This document shows positions 1-10,164 of a stretch of 64,000 nucleotides of DNA, piece by piece. This DNA comes from Rhizomys pruinosus (Eukaryota; Chordata; Mammalia; Rodentia; Spalacidae). The stretch's first letter is position 1, and each line of letters begins with the position of its first letter. The notes beneath the pieces are model-generated. The model made no database searches. It was not told where the DNA came from and worked only from the letters and a program-made list of their open reading frames with translations. Where the stretch lies: positions 609,687-673,686 of the forward strand of contig VZQC01011025.1 in NCBI GenBank assembly GCA_009823505.1, written 5' to 3'. Made by a program: the position numbers and the translations under genes.

Positions 1-28
1 TGCATGCAGACAGTACATTCATACACAA

Positions 29-67
<39 letters not shown>

Positions 68-88
68 ATATAAATATTTTTTTAAAGG
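1..88 (+). mobile_element. B2 3' end and AAAT-repeat tail
   Basis: The window opens inside a B2 tail (tgcatgcagacagtacattc) followed by about ten aaat repeats. Confidence 0.85.
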
Positions 89-144
89 TGAGAATAAGCT
101 TAATTTTCTAAGGTTCAGTCAACTAGTTTAAGAATCAAAATGGG

Positions 145-366
145 GGCTGGAGAGATGGCCTAGTGGTTGAGTATCAACTGTTCTTGCAGAGGACCCAGGT
201 TCGATCCCCAGCACCCACATGGCGGCTGAGAACTGTCTTTAACTTCAGTTCCAGGGGAATCTGACACCCTCTTCTGACCTCCGCGGCATTGCATGACACG
301 GGTGCACAAACCTACATGCAGACAGTACATTCATACACATACAAAATAAATTAAAATTTAAAAAAA
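145..366 (+). mobile_element. B2 SINE
   Basis: Full-length: ggggctggagagatggcc head, gacacgggtgcacaaacc segment, A-rich tail. Confidence 0.93.
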
Positions 367-2230
367 GAATCAAAATGTATATATAGTCGAGGTTTGCTTA
401 AGAGTGTTCAGTTTTTGCCCAAGCTTTGTCTACACATCACATGGCACTTCAAGGTTTAGTAAAAGGATAAGATATACAGAATTATTACTTTTCAGTCCAC
501 TCCTGGCTTGCACTGGACTCCCTGTTACAGGTTTGGATTAAGTGGACACAAACAAATAGTGGGTTACCTATGGCTACTGAAAGATGTACTTTATGTTTCT
601 TGCAAGAGTTGCTTTTGATATTTCCTTTGACCTAACCAGACAATTTGGCTCAAAAAGTTAGATTCTATCTTCCTGAACCAGCTGCATGTAGTTCAGAAGA
701 CAGTTTGGATGGGCTTGGTAATCCTTATCAGTTTATTTTCTGTCTTCTGGTATGTGTTACAACTCCTGTCTTTCTGGGAAAACTATAAATCAGGATGGGG
801 GTCTGAAAAATAAAGAGATTGTTGTTCCTGTTTGTAGTAATTGTAGTGAACAGTTTACATTTAAGATAAGCTTGAAATTGTTTAATTCTATTTTGTAATC
901 TATGCCTGTTTAACCTTTGGTGTTAAGTCCCTCCTCCAGTCAGTATTATACAAGGCTGCTTGAATTATTGTCCAAGCCTTATCTAAAATATTATACAGTA
1001 ATTACAAGCATTAGACTGGTGTAACTTAGCCTTTCTGGATGGATAACAACCATACTTAAATGCCCATACCAATTCAGCCAAGGAACATAGGAACAACTTT
1101 GTTTCTTGCCCTCAGAGGTCAACTAAGTGCCAGGGGACTATGTCTGGAGACATCTCCTGGGATGTCCTGCAATTGTGAGTCACCAGTCCTCCTGGGCAGG
1201 GAGGTCTTGGAGATCCACTAATGGGACTCTAGCCAGTGTCCAGTCTGTAAAGAGGAAAGTCTCTTCATGCTTCAAAAGGGAAGCCTGGTCCTGCATGACC
1301 TGACTTTGTCCTCCAGTAGATGGAACTGGTAAAAGCCGAGAGGAGCCAGAGGCCTCTCCCCTCCAAATTCAAGTGGCCCCTGAGGACCAGATCCTCAACT
1401 GACCTTGAGAAAACAAAAGTTAGTCAATCTGGGCTAACTGTATGGACTTAAACACCCAAGAGGAAAGTATAACCAAAAGATAAGTAATCATTATATTTTC
1501 TTTAAGTCTGAAAGATTGTGCCTCCAAACACTAGATTTTAAGTCATTTAGAGTCATATGAGATCTGTTGTTACCAAATAATAAAGAGTCCTCTTTCTATT
1601 TAAGCAGTTACCTAAGGGAAAACTCACACCATGACTATCAAAATTTCCTGGAAAGCAGATCCTGAGTCCAGACACCATGGGCAAATGAACAAAAGGAGAA
1701 GCCCAATAATGGATGCTTTGGAACCCCTCACTGAGAAATTCTAACGGACTTTTAAGTTGGACATTTAATTCACTCTGTTCCTCTCCTGGTTCTCTGCCAA
1801 GAAAATGTACCTAGCTACTCTCAGCTTCACAGGCACTGATCAAGGATTTTGTTCTCTCTGTAACTATACTTGTGGGGATCTTTTAATAGATCCACTGAGC
1901 AGGGGTATCCAGTCACCACCTCCTATGCCCTTTTTCAGCATGGAAGAAATCAGAGCAGTCAGCGCCCCAATTCCCTCTTGGCAACTGGGGTAACCTCCTC
2001 AGAGGGTAATGTGATAAAAGTAGGAGCTAAAAATTGGTTAGGCAGTTTAGGGTCAAGATCCCCCAAAAGCCATTTTTTTTCTCAGCTGAAAGCTGAAGAC
2101 TTCTTGGATCTGCCAGTAAACTTGTTCAGGTTGCTCTGACTTGTGGCCCATGCATCATTAACTCACTTGTCAGATTTATTAACCAGTGGGTAAATTCCAT
2201 TAAAATCATGGTACTCAGGACCAGGTATAT
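367..2230. other. Non-SINE DNA, possibly decayed ERV interior; no gene recognised
   Basis: No convincing exon or conserved ORF. Position next to an LTR and the absence of SINEs would fit degenerate retroviral sequence, but I see no motif that proves it. Confidence 0.3.
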
Positions 2231-2445
2231 CCCCATATATGACTCCCCTGAGGAAGAAAAGATGGAGTCTAAGATTAGCCTCCCAGTATACAACTTAAAA
2301 GAGGCCCACACTGACTCCATTTTGATTATAGCCACCATTTTAAGCAGTGAAAAGGTCAATTGTTCAAGGTTTATTGGCAATTGACCTTTTCAGGTACAAG
2401 GTCAGTTGCTGGAAGCCTCAAGAACAGCTAATAACATTTAAACCT
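2231..2445. mobile_element. Left part of an older LTR-like element
   Basis: Sequence up to the target site of the MaLR insertion. Its continuation resumes at 4346 after the MaLR. It contains a 13-bp perfect inverted repeat. Element family not recognised. Confidence 0.4.
2350..2390. repeat. Perfect 13-bp inverted repeat with 15-nt loop
   Basis: aaaaggtcaattg at 2350-2362 and its exact complement caattgacctttt at 2378-2390. Confidence 0.95.
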
Positions 2446-2811
2446 TGTGCTGGATAGCTTTAGTGTCAACTTGACACACCTGGGTTGAGGGAGCCTCAAT
2501 TGGAGAATTTGCTCCATTGGATTGGCCTGTGGCCACATCTGTGGTGTATTGTCTTGATTGTTGAGCAGTGACAGTATAAGAAGGCAGGCTGGGCATGAGC
2601 CAGAGAGCAAGCCAGGAGCAAGCCAGTGGACAGCATTCCTCCATGGCCTGTGCTTCAGCTCCTGCCTCCAGGTTCCTGCCCTGAGTTCTTACCTTGGGCT
2701 CCCTGAGTGATCAACTGTGACCCAGGAGATGTAAGCTGAATAAACCCTTTCCTCCCCAAGTTGGTGTCGGTCAGAGTGTTTTGTCACAGCAATGGAAGAC
2801 AAACTAGGACA
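2446..2811 (+). repeat. 5' LTR of the MaLR element
   Basis: 366 bp, starts tgtgctggatagc and ends aaactaggaca. It contains aataaaccctttcctcccc near its 3' part, the LTR poly(A) region. Confidence 0.93.
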
Positions 2812-2816
2812 GAAAT

Positions 2817-2836
2817 TGGTACCAGAAGAGTGGGGT
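2817..2836 (+). other. tRNA-Leu-type primer-binding site
   Basis: tggtaccagaagagtgggg begins five bases after the 5' LTR and matches the ERVL/MaLR leucine primer-binding pattern. Confidence 0.8.
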
Positions 2837-3954
2837 ATTGCTGTGACAGACCTGACCTTGGTGTTTTGGGGAAGGATTGTGGAGGCGTTTGGAACTTTGG
2901 GCTGGGAAGATCATTGAATGCCTAAAGATTGTTGCTGTGGAGCTTGGAGCAGTTTTGCTGAAGGAGTTGTAGAAGATGGAGGCCTGGCTTGTGAAGTTTC
3001 TAGTTTCAAAGGAGAGCAGAGATCATCAGGACTGTGTAATCTGTGGGTTCTGGTCAGCTGGGGCTGTGGAGAATCAGCTGTAAGTAACAAGAGACCAGAA
3101 CCTGAAGTGAAACTTTTGTGGTACTGGGGCAATTGATGCTGGTTAGCTGGGGCTGAAAAATCAGCTGTAAGTAACAAGAGACCAGCATCACTGAGGTGAA
3201 ATCTTCTGGGGAGAATATCTTCAAGGTCAGCACACAGAAGCTGTGACCCAGAAAGGGCCTGAGCCTCCATCTCGAGCCAGAAGCCGGACTTGGTAACGTG
3301 TAAGAGTCTCCTATATGGTTCCGGTGTTGAAATTTGAGGGGGTCACAGAGAGCAGCCGAGGCTTGGCACTGTGAGAGGTCAGGAAAGACCATTGGTGGAA
3401 GTGCACCTCGGTTGCTGTGAAGACCCCAGGATTGCAGGGGTCATGGAGAGAAGCTGAGGCTTTGCACCAGGAGAGGTCAGAAGAGACCATTGGTGAAGGT
3501 GCTGCCTCAGTTTCAGTAGCGACCCCAGCTTTTTGGAGATGCCGGTACCCTGGGACGACCACCAAGAGCAGCGGTAGGTGTAGAATGGAGTCGGCCTGGG
3601 CCTGCGAGATGAGTGTGCCACGGACGGCAGAGTCGGAGAGGGGGAGCTGCCGAGACCCTTTGGAGCCCAGAAGATCGTGAGTGGATCCCAGGTGTCCAGC
3701 CTTGAGCTACTTGCTGGACTTAGGTTTTGTTTGAGAGTGCCTGATTCTTCCCTTTGAAATAAGACAGTACTTGTTTTGGATTTTGCAGCAGCCCACAGTT
3801 AGGAGACTTTTAATAGACTGGACTTTTAAGTGTTTGGACATTTTAAGGACTGTGAGGCTTTTGAGGTTGTACTGTCTTAGGTTGTGATTCATGTTAACAT
3901 CATATTTTGGGGATAAGAACTGGAAAGGTGGTGGTTTAATAGTGATGTGTTTTG

Positions 3955-4012
3955 TGTGTCAAGTTGACAAGGGGTCAATTGTGCTGGATAGCTTTAGTGT
4001 CAACTTGACACA
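3955..4012. repeat. Perfect 15-bp inverted repeat spanning the 3' LTR boundary
   Basis: tgtgtcaagttgaca at 3955-3969 and its complement tgtcaacttgacaca at 3998-4012. The internal end mirrors the start of the LTR and could fold as a hairpin. Confidence 0.9.
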
Positions 4013-4345
4013 CCTGGGTTGAGGGAGCCTCAATTGGGGAATTTGCTCCATTGGATTGGCCTGTGGCCACATCTGTGGTGTATTGTCTTGATTGTTGAGC
4101 AGTGACAGTATAAGAAGGCAGGCTGGGCATGAGCCAGAGAGCAAGCCAGGAGCAAGCCAGTGGACAGCATTCCTCCATGGCCTGTGCTTCAGCTCCTGCC
4201 TCCAGGTTCCTGCCCTGAGTTCTTACCTTGGGCTCCCTGAGTGATCAACTGTGACCCAGGAGATGTAAGCTGAATAAACCCTTTCCTCCCCAAGTTGGTG
4301 TCGGTCAGAGTGTTTTGTCACAGCAATGGAAGACAAACTACGACA
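3980..4345 (+). repeat. 3' LTR of the MaLR element
   Basis: 366 bp and the same length as the 5' LTR. The visible differences are g for a in the 'caattggggaattt' stretch and c for g in the last bases (ctacgaca). Confidence 0.93.
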
Positions 4346-4690
4346 AACCTGTTAAACATAACTATTGGTATGTGAGAGCAGGTGGACTGACTCAACATTT
4401 CCTCATTCCAGTTGCAGGATTGTGTCTAAAAATAACTGTTGGTATGTGGGAGACGGTGGGCTGACCTAACTATGAGTTGTAATCCTGCTATTATCCAATA
4501 AGGCTAGAAGTTACCCAAACCCCACTAAAATTCCCCTAGACCCTGTATGAAAGTCCTGCGAGCCAAGTTACTGGGGACAGAGCCTTTTCCCTCCCACCCC
4601 GGCATGCTGGTTTACTTTTTCCCTGAAATAAATTATTGGTTTTCCATCCTTTGGTGTGTCTGGCGTGTATTCTCAGACCCTAACAAACTC
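4346..4690 (+). mobile_element. Right part of the older LTR, U3-R-like
   Basis: After the target duplication come two imperfect direct copies of a ~46-bp unit (about 4353-4398 and 4428-4473, sharing ttggtatgtg), then AATAAA at 4627-4632 and a GT-rich downstream stretch. This resembles U3 enhancer repeats followed by an R region of an ERV LTR. The young MaLR split this element. Confidence 0.5.
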
Positions 4691-4789
4691 AGGCAAGAAG
4701 GTCAGAAGTTAAACATTACCCTAGGATGTGTAGGCAGTTTGATCAACTGGCCCACATGAGGCCCAGTATCAAAACAAAACAAAAAAGGC

Positions 4790-5046
4790 TTTTTTTTGTT
4801 TTGTCTTTTTGAGACAAGGTCTTCCTTTAGTACCAGCCGGCCTGAAACTCACTATGTAAACCAGGCTGATCTTGAACTCACAGAGATCTGCCTGCCTCTG
4901 CCTCCTGAGTGCCGGGATTAAAGGTGTAGGCCACCATGCCCAGCACTAAGACAATTCTTAGCCACAATGTGGGTGCTGGGAATCAAACCCAGGTCCTCTG
5001 CAAGAGCAGTCAGTGCTCTTAACTGCTGAGCCATCTCTCCAGCCCC
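4790..5046 (-). mobile_element. B1 and B2 5' part in tandem
   Basis: B1 at about 4790-4946 (-), followed directly by the tRNA-like head half of a B2 at 4950-5046 (-). Confidence 0.85.
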
Positions 5047-5425
5047 TAAATATACAGTCTTTTAATAAACAGTAAGAAAGCAAGGGAAAGGCTGATGTCC
5101 CCCAGGACACACATCCTTCCACCTTGCCCTGTGTCAGTGCTGCAGAACACTCAGAAACTTGCCTGCAATCTAATCTTGAGTCCATTTACCATGCAAACAG
5201 GAAGGGCTCATAAACTCCCTTGATCAAATAGCTGGGTCATTGAACCTACCCTTGGGTGTGCTTGGAAACATACTTGTGGTTTTATAATGTTTGTGTACAA
5301 TCTCCTTTGGCTGCAGACAACAGAACCCTGCTCCTGCTGCTGTAGCTGACTGCTCTGAAGCTCACTTAGCTTTCTCCCTTGTCCACTTCCTCAAAACTAG
5401 ACCTGTCATAAGAAACATCAGTTGC

Positions 5426-5660
5426 GTTCTTTTTTTGTTTTTGGAGACAGGAACTCACTCTGTAGATCTGTAGACCAGGCTGGCCTTGAACACACAGAGA
5501 TCCACCTGCCTCTGCCACCTGAGTGCTAGGATTAAAGGCCTGACCACCACACCTGGCTTAAAGATGGTTCTTAGATGCCACGTGGGTGCTGGGAATTGAA
5601 CCCAGGTCCTCTGCAAGAGCAGCTGGTGCTCTTAACCGCTGAGCCATCTCTCCAGCCCCT
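5426..5660 (-). mobile_element. B1 plus B2 5' part
   Basis: B1 at 5426-5559 (-) joined to a B2 head at 5560-5660 (-), the same arrangement as at 4790-5046 and 39252-39495. It is probably a recurrent composite. Confidence 0.85.
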
Positions 5661-5689
5661 AGATAATTCTTTTAAAATTTAAATTCTGT

Positions 5690-5905
5690 TTTATCTTGAG
5701 ATAGGGTCTCACATAGCCCAGGCTGGCCTCGACCTGGCTATGCAGATGAGGATGACCATGAACCCATCTTCCTGCTTCCACCTCCTGACACTGGATTAGG
5801 GGTGTGTGCCACCAGAGGGGTCCATGTGGTGCTAGAGATGGAACCCAGAGCTTCATGCCTGTTAGCAAGCACTCTGCAACTGAGCTCCACTTCCAGCCCC
5901 CAACT
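5690..5905 (-). mobile_element. B4-type (B1/ID dimer) SINE
   Basis: A B1-like half followed by an ID-like half (cagagcttcatgcctgttag, ctgagctccacttccagccc). Confidence 0.7.
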
Positions 5906-5924
5906 AGATAATTATTTTTTAAAT

Positions 5925-6149
5925 ATTTTTAAATTTTTTATTTATTTTTTTTGTGTATGAATGTACTGTCTGCATGCAGGTCTGTGCATCTGTGTCTTGC
6001 AATGCCTCGGAGGTCAGAAGAAGGTGTCAGATTCCCCTGGAACTGGAGTCAAAGACAGTTCTCAGCCACCCTGTGGATGCTGGGGATCGAACCCAGGTCC
6101 TCTGCAAGAGCAGTTGGCGCTCTTAACCGCTAAGCCATCTCTCCAGCCC
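5925..6149 (-). mobile_element. B2 SINE
   Basis: Full B2 on the - strand from the A-rich tail to the ccatctctccagccc head. Confidence 0.92.
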
Positions 6150-6248
6150 AGTTGTAGTTATTTTGGAAAGTGGATATGGGAGAAGGAAGAGAGGTGCAGT
6201 AGAGGGAGGAGCACTTAAACCATAACAGGCGTCAAAGAAAAAAGGGGG

Positions 6249-6360
6249 GGGCTGGAGTGATGCCCTCTTCTGACCTCCATGGCACCGCACAACGCCGGTG
6301 CACCAACCTGTATGCAGACAGTACACTCATACACATAAAAAATGATAAATTTTTTAAAAA
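6249..6360 (+). mobile_element. Internally deleted B2
   Basis: The head ggctggagtgatg is fused straight to the cctcttctgacctcc segment. About 90 bp holding the B box and middle are missing. Confidence 0.8.
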
Positions 6361-6399
6361 TTTAAAAAATACCAAAAAAAAAAGAATTCCTAAAAGAAT

Positions 6400-6815
6400 C
6401 TGTATGTGGGGAAAGAGAGCTAGCTTGGTTGAGAGGCTGCTCTTATAAGGGCCAGGTTTGGTTCTCAGCATCCAAATAACAGCTAACAACCATCTACTCT
6501 AGTTCCCAGGGGTCTAACAACAGGAGTGCACTTACCTACAGTCAGGCAAGACATTCATACACATAAAAATAAAAATAAATTGGGGCTGGAGAGATAGCCT
6601 AGTGGTTAAGAGCACCGACTGCTCTTGCAAAGGACCAGGGTTCGATCCCCAGCACCCACATGGCGGCTGAAAACTGTCTTTAACTCCAGTTCCAGGGGAA
6701 TCCAACTTCTGACCTCCGAGGCATTGCATGACACGGGTGCACAAACCTACATGCAGACAGTACACTCATACACATACAAAAATAAATAAAATTTAAAAAA
6801 TAATAAAATAAAAAT
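6400..6815 (+). mobile_element. Old B2-like SINE followed by a full B2
   Basis: A diverged B2/B3-like element at about 6400-6578, then a typical B2 at 6582-6815. Confidence 0.85.
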
Positions 6816-6829
6816 AAATTCAAAAAATT

Positions 6830-6976
6830 TTTGGTCTTTTTGAAACATGGTCTCCCTGTAGCCCCAGCTGACCTGGAGCTCTCTATGTAGAACAGGCTGG
6901 CCTTGAACTCACAGAGATCTGCCTGCCTCTGCCTCCCAAGAGCTGGGATTAAAGGCCTGTGCCACCACACCTGGCT
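6830..6976 (-). mobile_element. B1 SINE
   Basis: Full B1, ggtctttttgaaacatgg to the accacacctggct end. Confidence 0.9.
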
Positions 6977-7098
6977 CAGCTGGCAAAAATTTTTGAAAAG
7001 AAAAAAAGAAAGGAAAAGCCTTGAAAGCTAAAAACACAACTCAGCACCTTTGGAATCAGGCCCTCCTCCCCTTGTGGTTATTGTCTTTGTCTGGTGTC

Positions 7099-7109
7099 CT
7101 TTTTCTTTT

Positions 7110-7176
<67 letters not shown>

Positions 7177-7250
7177 CTTTCTTTCTTTATTTCCTTTCTT
7201 TCTTTCTTTCTTTCCTTTCTTTCTCTCTCTCTCTCTTTCTTTCTTCTTTT
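7099..7250 (+). repeat. CTTT/TTTC microsatellite
   Basis: About 150 bp of tttc units with a few interruptions. It abuts the A-tail side of a B1 (-) and is likely grown from that tail. Confidence 0.97.
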
Positions 7251-7397
7251 TTTGTCTTTTTGAGACAGGGTCTCCCTGTAGCCCCAGCTGTCCTGGAACT
7301 CACTCTGTAAACCAGGCTGGCCTTGAACTCACAAAGATCCGCCTGCCTCTGCCTCCCAAGTGCTGGGATCAAAGGCGTGCGCACCATGCCTGGCTCA
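7251..7397 (-). mobile_element. B1 SINE
   Basis: Full B1 whose poly(T) side merges into the CTTT microsatellite. Confidence 0.92.
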
Positions 7398-7671
7398 GTG
7401 ACTTTTTTCGAACTTCATCCAAAGTCTTTTCTCTGATGGATATGGCAACTGACTGAAGTCTCCAGATTGTTAGCTTGGGATCAGTTAATGATTAGAGATT
7501 GTAGCAAGTTCCTGTGACCACAAGTTGGGTGTGGTGGTGCTGGGCCTACAGGCCTGGGGAGCAAAGGAAGGACATCAGGTTTTCAGGATTCCTACAGTAC
7601 AGTGGCAGCTTGCGCTCACAGAAAACCATATCTCAATAAACAAGCAAGCAAATAAACAACAACAAAAAACA

Positions 7672-8045
7672 GACACAGTGGCTCACACCTAGAATTCTAG
7701 TACTTGAGAGGTAGAAACAGGCAGGTCTGTGAGTTTGAGGCCAGCTAGGTCTGCGTTGAACTCCAGGCCAGCCAGGGCAAAATAATGAGAGCCTATCTTA
7801 AAATAAATAAAATAAACAGCAAGAAAAATTTCTGCCAGCATTTGCTGAGGGCTCAGTGTGTGTAATGCTTAGCCAGACAGGTGGTGACTTTGTCTCAGCC
7901 TTCTGTGATTTTTTTTTTTTTGGGGGGGGTGTCTTTTTGAGACAGGGTCTCCCTGTAGCTCTAGCTGTCCTGGAACTCACTATGTAGACCAGGCTGGCCT
8001 TGAAATCACAGAGATCTGCCTGCCTCTCCCTCCTGAGTGCTGGGA
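7672..8045. mobile_element. Old B1 (+) and truncated B1 (-)
   Basis: A diverged B1-like element lies at about 7675-7800 (+). A B1 at 7925-8045 (-) lacks its 5' end and abuts the retrocopy A-tract, consistent with the retrocopy having inserted into it. Confidence 0.75.
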
Positions 8046-8089
8046 ATTTTTTTTTTAAACCCAAAACAGTGGACATTTATTCCTCGGTT

Positions 8090-8255
8090 ATTTTTTTTGT
8101 TTTGTTTTGTTTTTGGTCTTTTTGAGACAGTCTCCCTGTAGCCCTAGCTGTCCTGGAACTTGCTCTGTAGACCAGGTTGGCCTTGAACTCACAAAGATCC
8201 ACCTGCCTCTGCCTCCCAAGTGCTAGGATTAAAGACGTGCGCCACCATGCCCGGC
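8090..8255 (-). mobile_element. B1 SINE inserted at the retrocopy poly(A) signal
   Basis: Full B1 (- strand), flanked by ttattcctcggtt at 8077-8089 and ttattcctcagtt at 8256-8268, a 13-bp target duplication with one change. Confidence 0.9.
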
Positions 8256-8295
8256 TTATTCCTCAGTTTTTGTGCAAGAGTATAAAGATGCATTT

Positions 8296-8549
8296 TTTTT
8301 GTCTTTTTTTTTATTAATTTTTATTTATTTCTGTGTTTGAAATGTACTGTCTACATGCAAGTTTGTGCCCCCGTGTCGTGCAATGCCGCGGAGGTCAGAA
8401 GAGGGTCTCGGATTCCCCTGGAACTGGAGTTCTCCTGGAATTGGAGTTTCAGACGGTTCTCGGCCTCCATGTGGGTGCTGGGGATCGAACCCGGGTCCTC
8501 TGTAAGAGCGGTCGGCACTCTTAACCGCTAGGCCATCTCTCCAGCCCCC
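8296..8549 (-). mobile_element. B2 SINE inserted in the retrocopy 3' UTR
   Basis: Full B2 (- strand), flanked by a perfect 12-bp duplication aaagatgcattt at 8284-8295 and 8550-8561. Confidence 0.93.
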
Positions 8550-10157
8550 AAAGATGCATTTTAAAGAACCCAATGGCTGGGAAGCATCAACCATGGCCTT
8601 TAGGCTAGCCTGGTTTACAGTTAATGTTAGGAAAAGGGGTGAGGGGAGAACTTGCCTAGTTCACATGAATGTTTCTGGAAAACAGCTGTTTATAAGTTTC
8701 AAACTACATTTTACTAGAGTCAAGGGAAGACTTCAAAAAGCCACATACAGTACAATTTAAAACTGGATGAACATCCTGCAAACGTTAGTGCAAAGTAATC
8801 ACGCAGACACTCCAATATAAGATTGTGCTCATGTTTCCCAGGTTTGGTCAGTTATACTCTTATAATTACAATCACAGAGGCCTAACTTATCAAACAGCAA
8901 TGTCTTTTGTGTTTTATGTACCAAGAGAATGTCACAAGGTTCTGGTGAAATGCTGCTTAGTTCCATTAACAAAGCAAATTTATTTAGTTTAACAGTCATG
9001 TTCCTGGAATGGTGCACACGTAAGTTTCATGAAAATGCCGTTAAGCTTATGCCTCTATCTTGCTCAATAAAATTACTCTCAAGGTCTTTTTTTTACTATG
9101 TAAACTGGAATTGTTTCATGATTTTGAAATGCAACAAACATAAATGAAAACATTTCAGGGTAAGGAAAAACCCACCACTAATCTCAGCTAGACAAAGTTT
9201 TTAAATCAAAAAGCCTATTCACACAAAATTATATGTAATGACTGTAGTAATCAGTTTATTACACAGATTAATCATTCTTGAACGTACAAGCTCCAGAGGA
9301 GCAACTGGGTCTTAAATATACACAAGTATTTCCATCAAATGAATTTTCACCCTTACATCCAAATAGACCTAAAGCAGTTAAAAACATAAGAAAAATAAGA
9401 GCTATTAGCTATGTATTAACTGAGAAACCACATACAAACCAAAGATTATGGAGAGAAAGGGGCTGAAAGGAAGAAGGTTGAAAGGGCAGGAAGATGTAAA
9501 AGAATTAGGAACAAAGCCCATCACACTTTATGTACTAATAGCTCTAATCCACTTAAATGTTGACCAGTTCAACTTAGATCTTAAAATACAGGACGTGGAT
9601 AGTTTAATCTGGTTGGTCACAACTTTCACCTAAATTGTAGGTCCTTCAGGGTGAAATGAATACAGAAACAGCTTCATGTTCTTCACCTTGCTTTTTGTAA
9701 CTGTTTTGAGATTAGGTGTATTCCACTTAAAATAATCTCCTACAGGTCAGTGCAGCTTTTTCCCCCCATCCAAGCACACACCGTGTACCCACCCCTCACA
9801 CCTTGCCATTACCCAAATTTAAGTCAATAAGGAAAGCTTTTAGTCTCACACCTAGGTTACGCCTGGAGAACTGGCTTCTCACACATACACTTCTCTGCTA
9901 GGAGGCAATGTTGGTACAGAAGTACAGTATTTCTAGTTTGTTGTTCCAAGTATGTACAACACGCAGCACTGCTGTATCAGGTAAACATGTGCACAGGGGA
10001 AGATGAGGCGTGGGCTCATAGAAAGCAGTCAAATGGAAATCAAAAGGACTTTCTCTTTCAGAGTTCCCCTATCTTTATTTGTAGAGGTTATCCAATAATT
10101 CCTTTAATTACATCGCATACTTCTGAGTCCATTCCCGAGCTATTCTGTTGTACTTTT

Positions 10158-10158
10158 N
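10158..10158. other. Single N, probable contig join
   Basis: One undetermined base. To its right the sequence restarts as a second copy of the segment that begins near 7,900. Confidence 0.8.
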
Positions 10159-10164
10159 CTTCTG

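Larger units (their letters stand above)
2446..4345 (+). mobile_element. Complete MaLR (MT/MTD-like ERVL-MaLR) retrotransposon, very young
   Basis: Two 366-bp LTRs flank about 1.17 kb of internal sequence, with a 5-bp target duplication aacct at 2441-2445 and 4346-4350. The LTRs run TG...CA. Directly after the 5' LTR is a primer-binding site complementary to tRNA-Leu (tggtaccagaag), typical of ERVL/MaLR. The internal part has no retroviral protein ORF, as expected of these non-autonomous elements. I see only two differences between the LTRs. The subfamily name is from memory of the LTR consensus. Confidence 0.92.
8057..10157 (-). pseudogene. UBE2D2: UBE2D2-like processed retrocopy, C-terminal codons plus 3' UTR, cut by an N
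   Basis: On the - strand, 10155-10111 reads KYNRIAREWTQKYAM and is followed by TAA at 10110-10108. This is the exact C-terminus of the ubiquitin-conjugating enzyme UBE2D2 (UBE2D3 has Ser for the Ala; UBE2D1 has His for the Ile). Leftward lies about 1.6 kb of 3'-UTR-like unique DNA. It ends with an AATAAA at 8081-8076 and, about 20 nt further, an A-tract (T-run 8047-8056 on +), the signature of a retroposed mRNA. A B1 and a B2, each with target duplications, interrupt the UTR. The rest of the coding region would lie right of 10157, but a single N and an unrelated junction follow, so its integrity cannot be judged. Confidence 0.85.

Noticed and set aside
6582..6700. tRNA gene prediction in B2 heads
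   Set aside because: The A/B boxes belong to tRNA-derived SINEs; there is no tRNA fold in context.
7021..7456. ORFs of FLSFFLSFF repeats
   Set aside because: Translation of the CTTT microsatellite and a B1.
10108..10157. Possible genuine UBE2D2 gene locus
   Set aside because: The last codons run straight into a long UTR ending in AATAAA plus an A-tract landed in a B1, and the neighbouring genes are HNRNPH3/RUFY2. A retrocopy explains this better.
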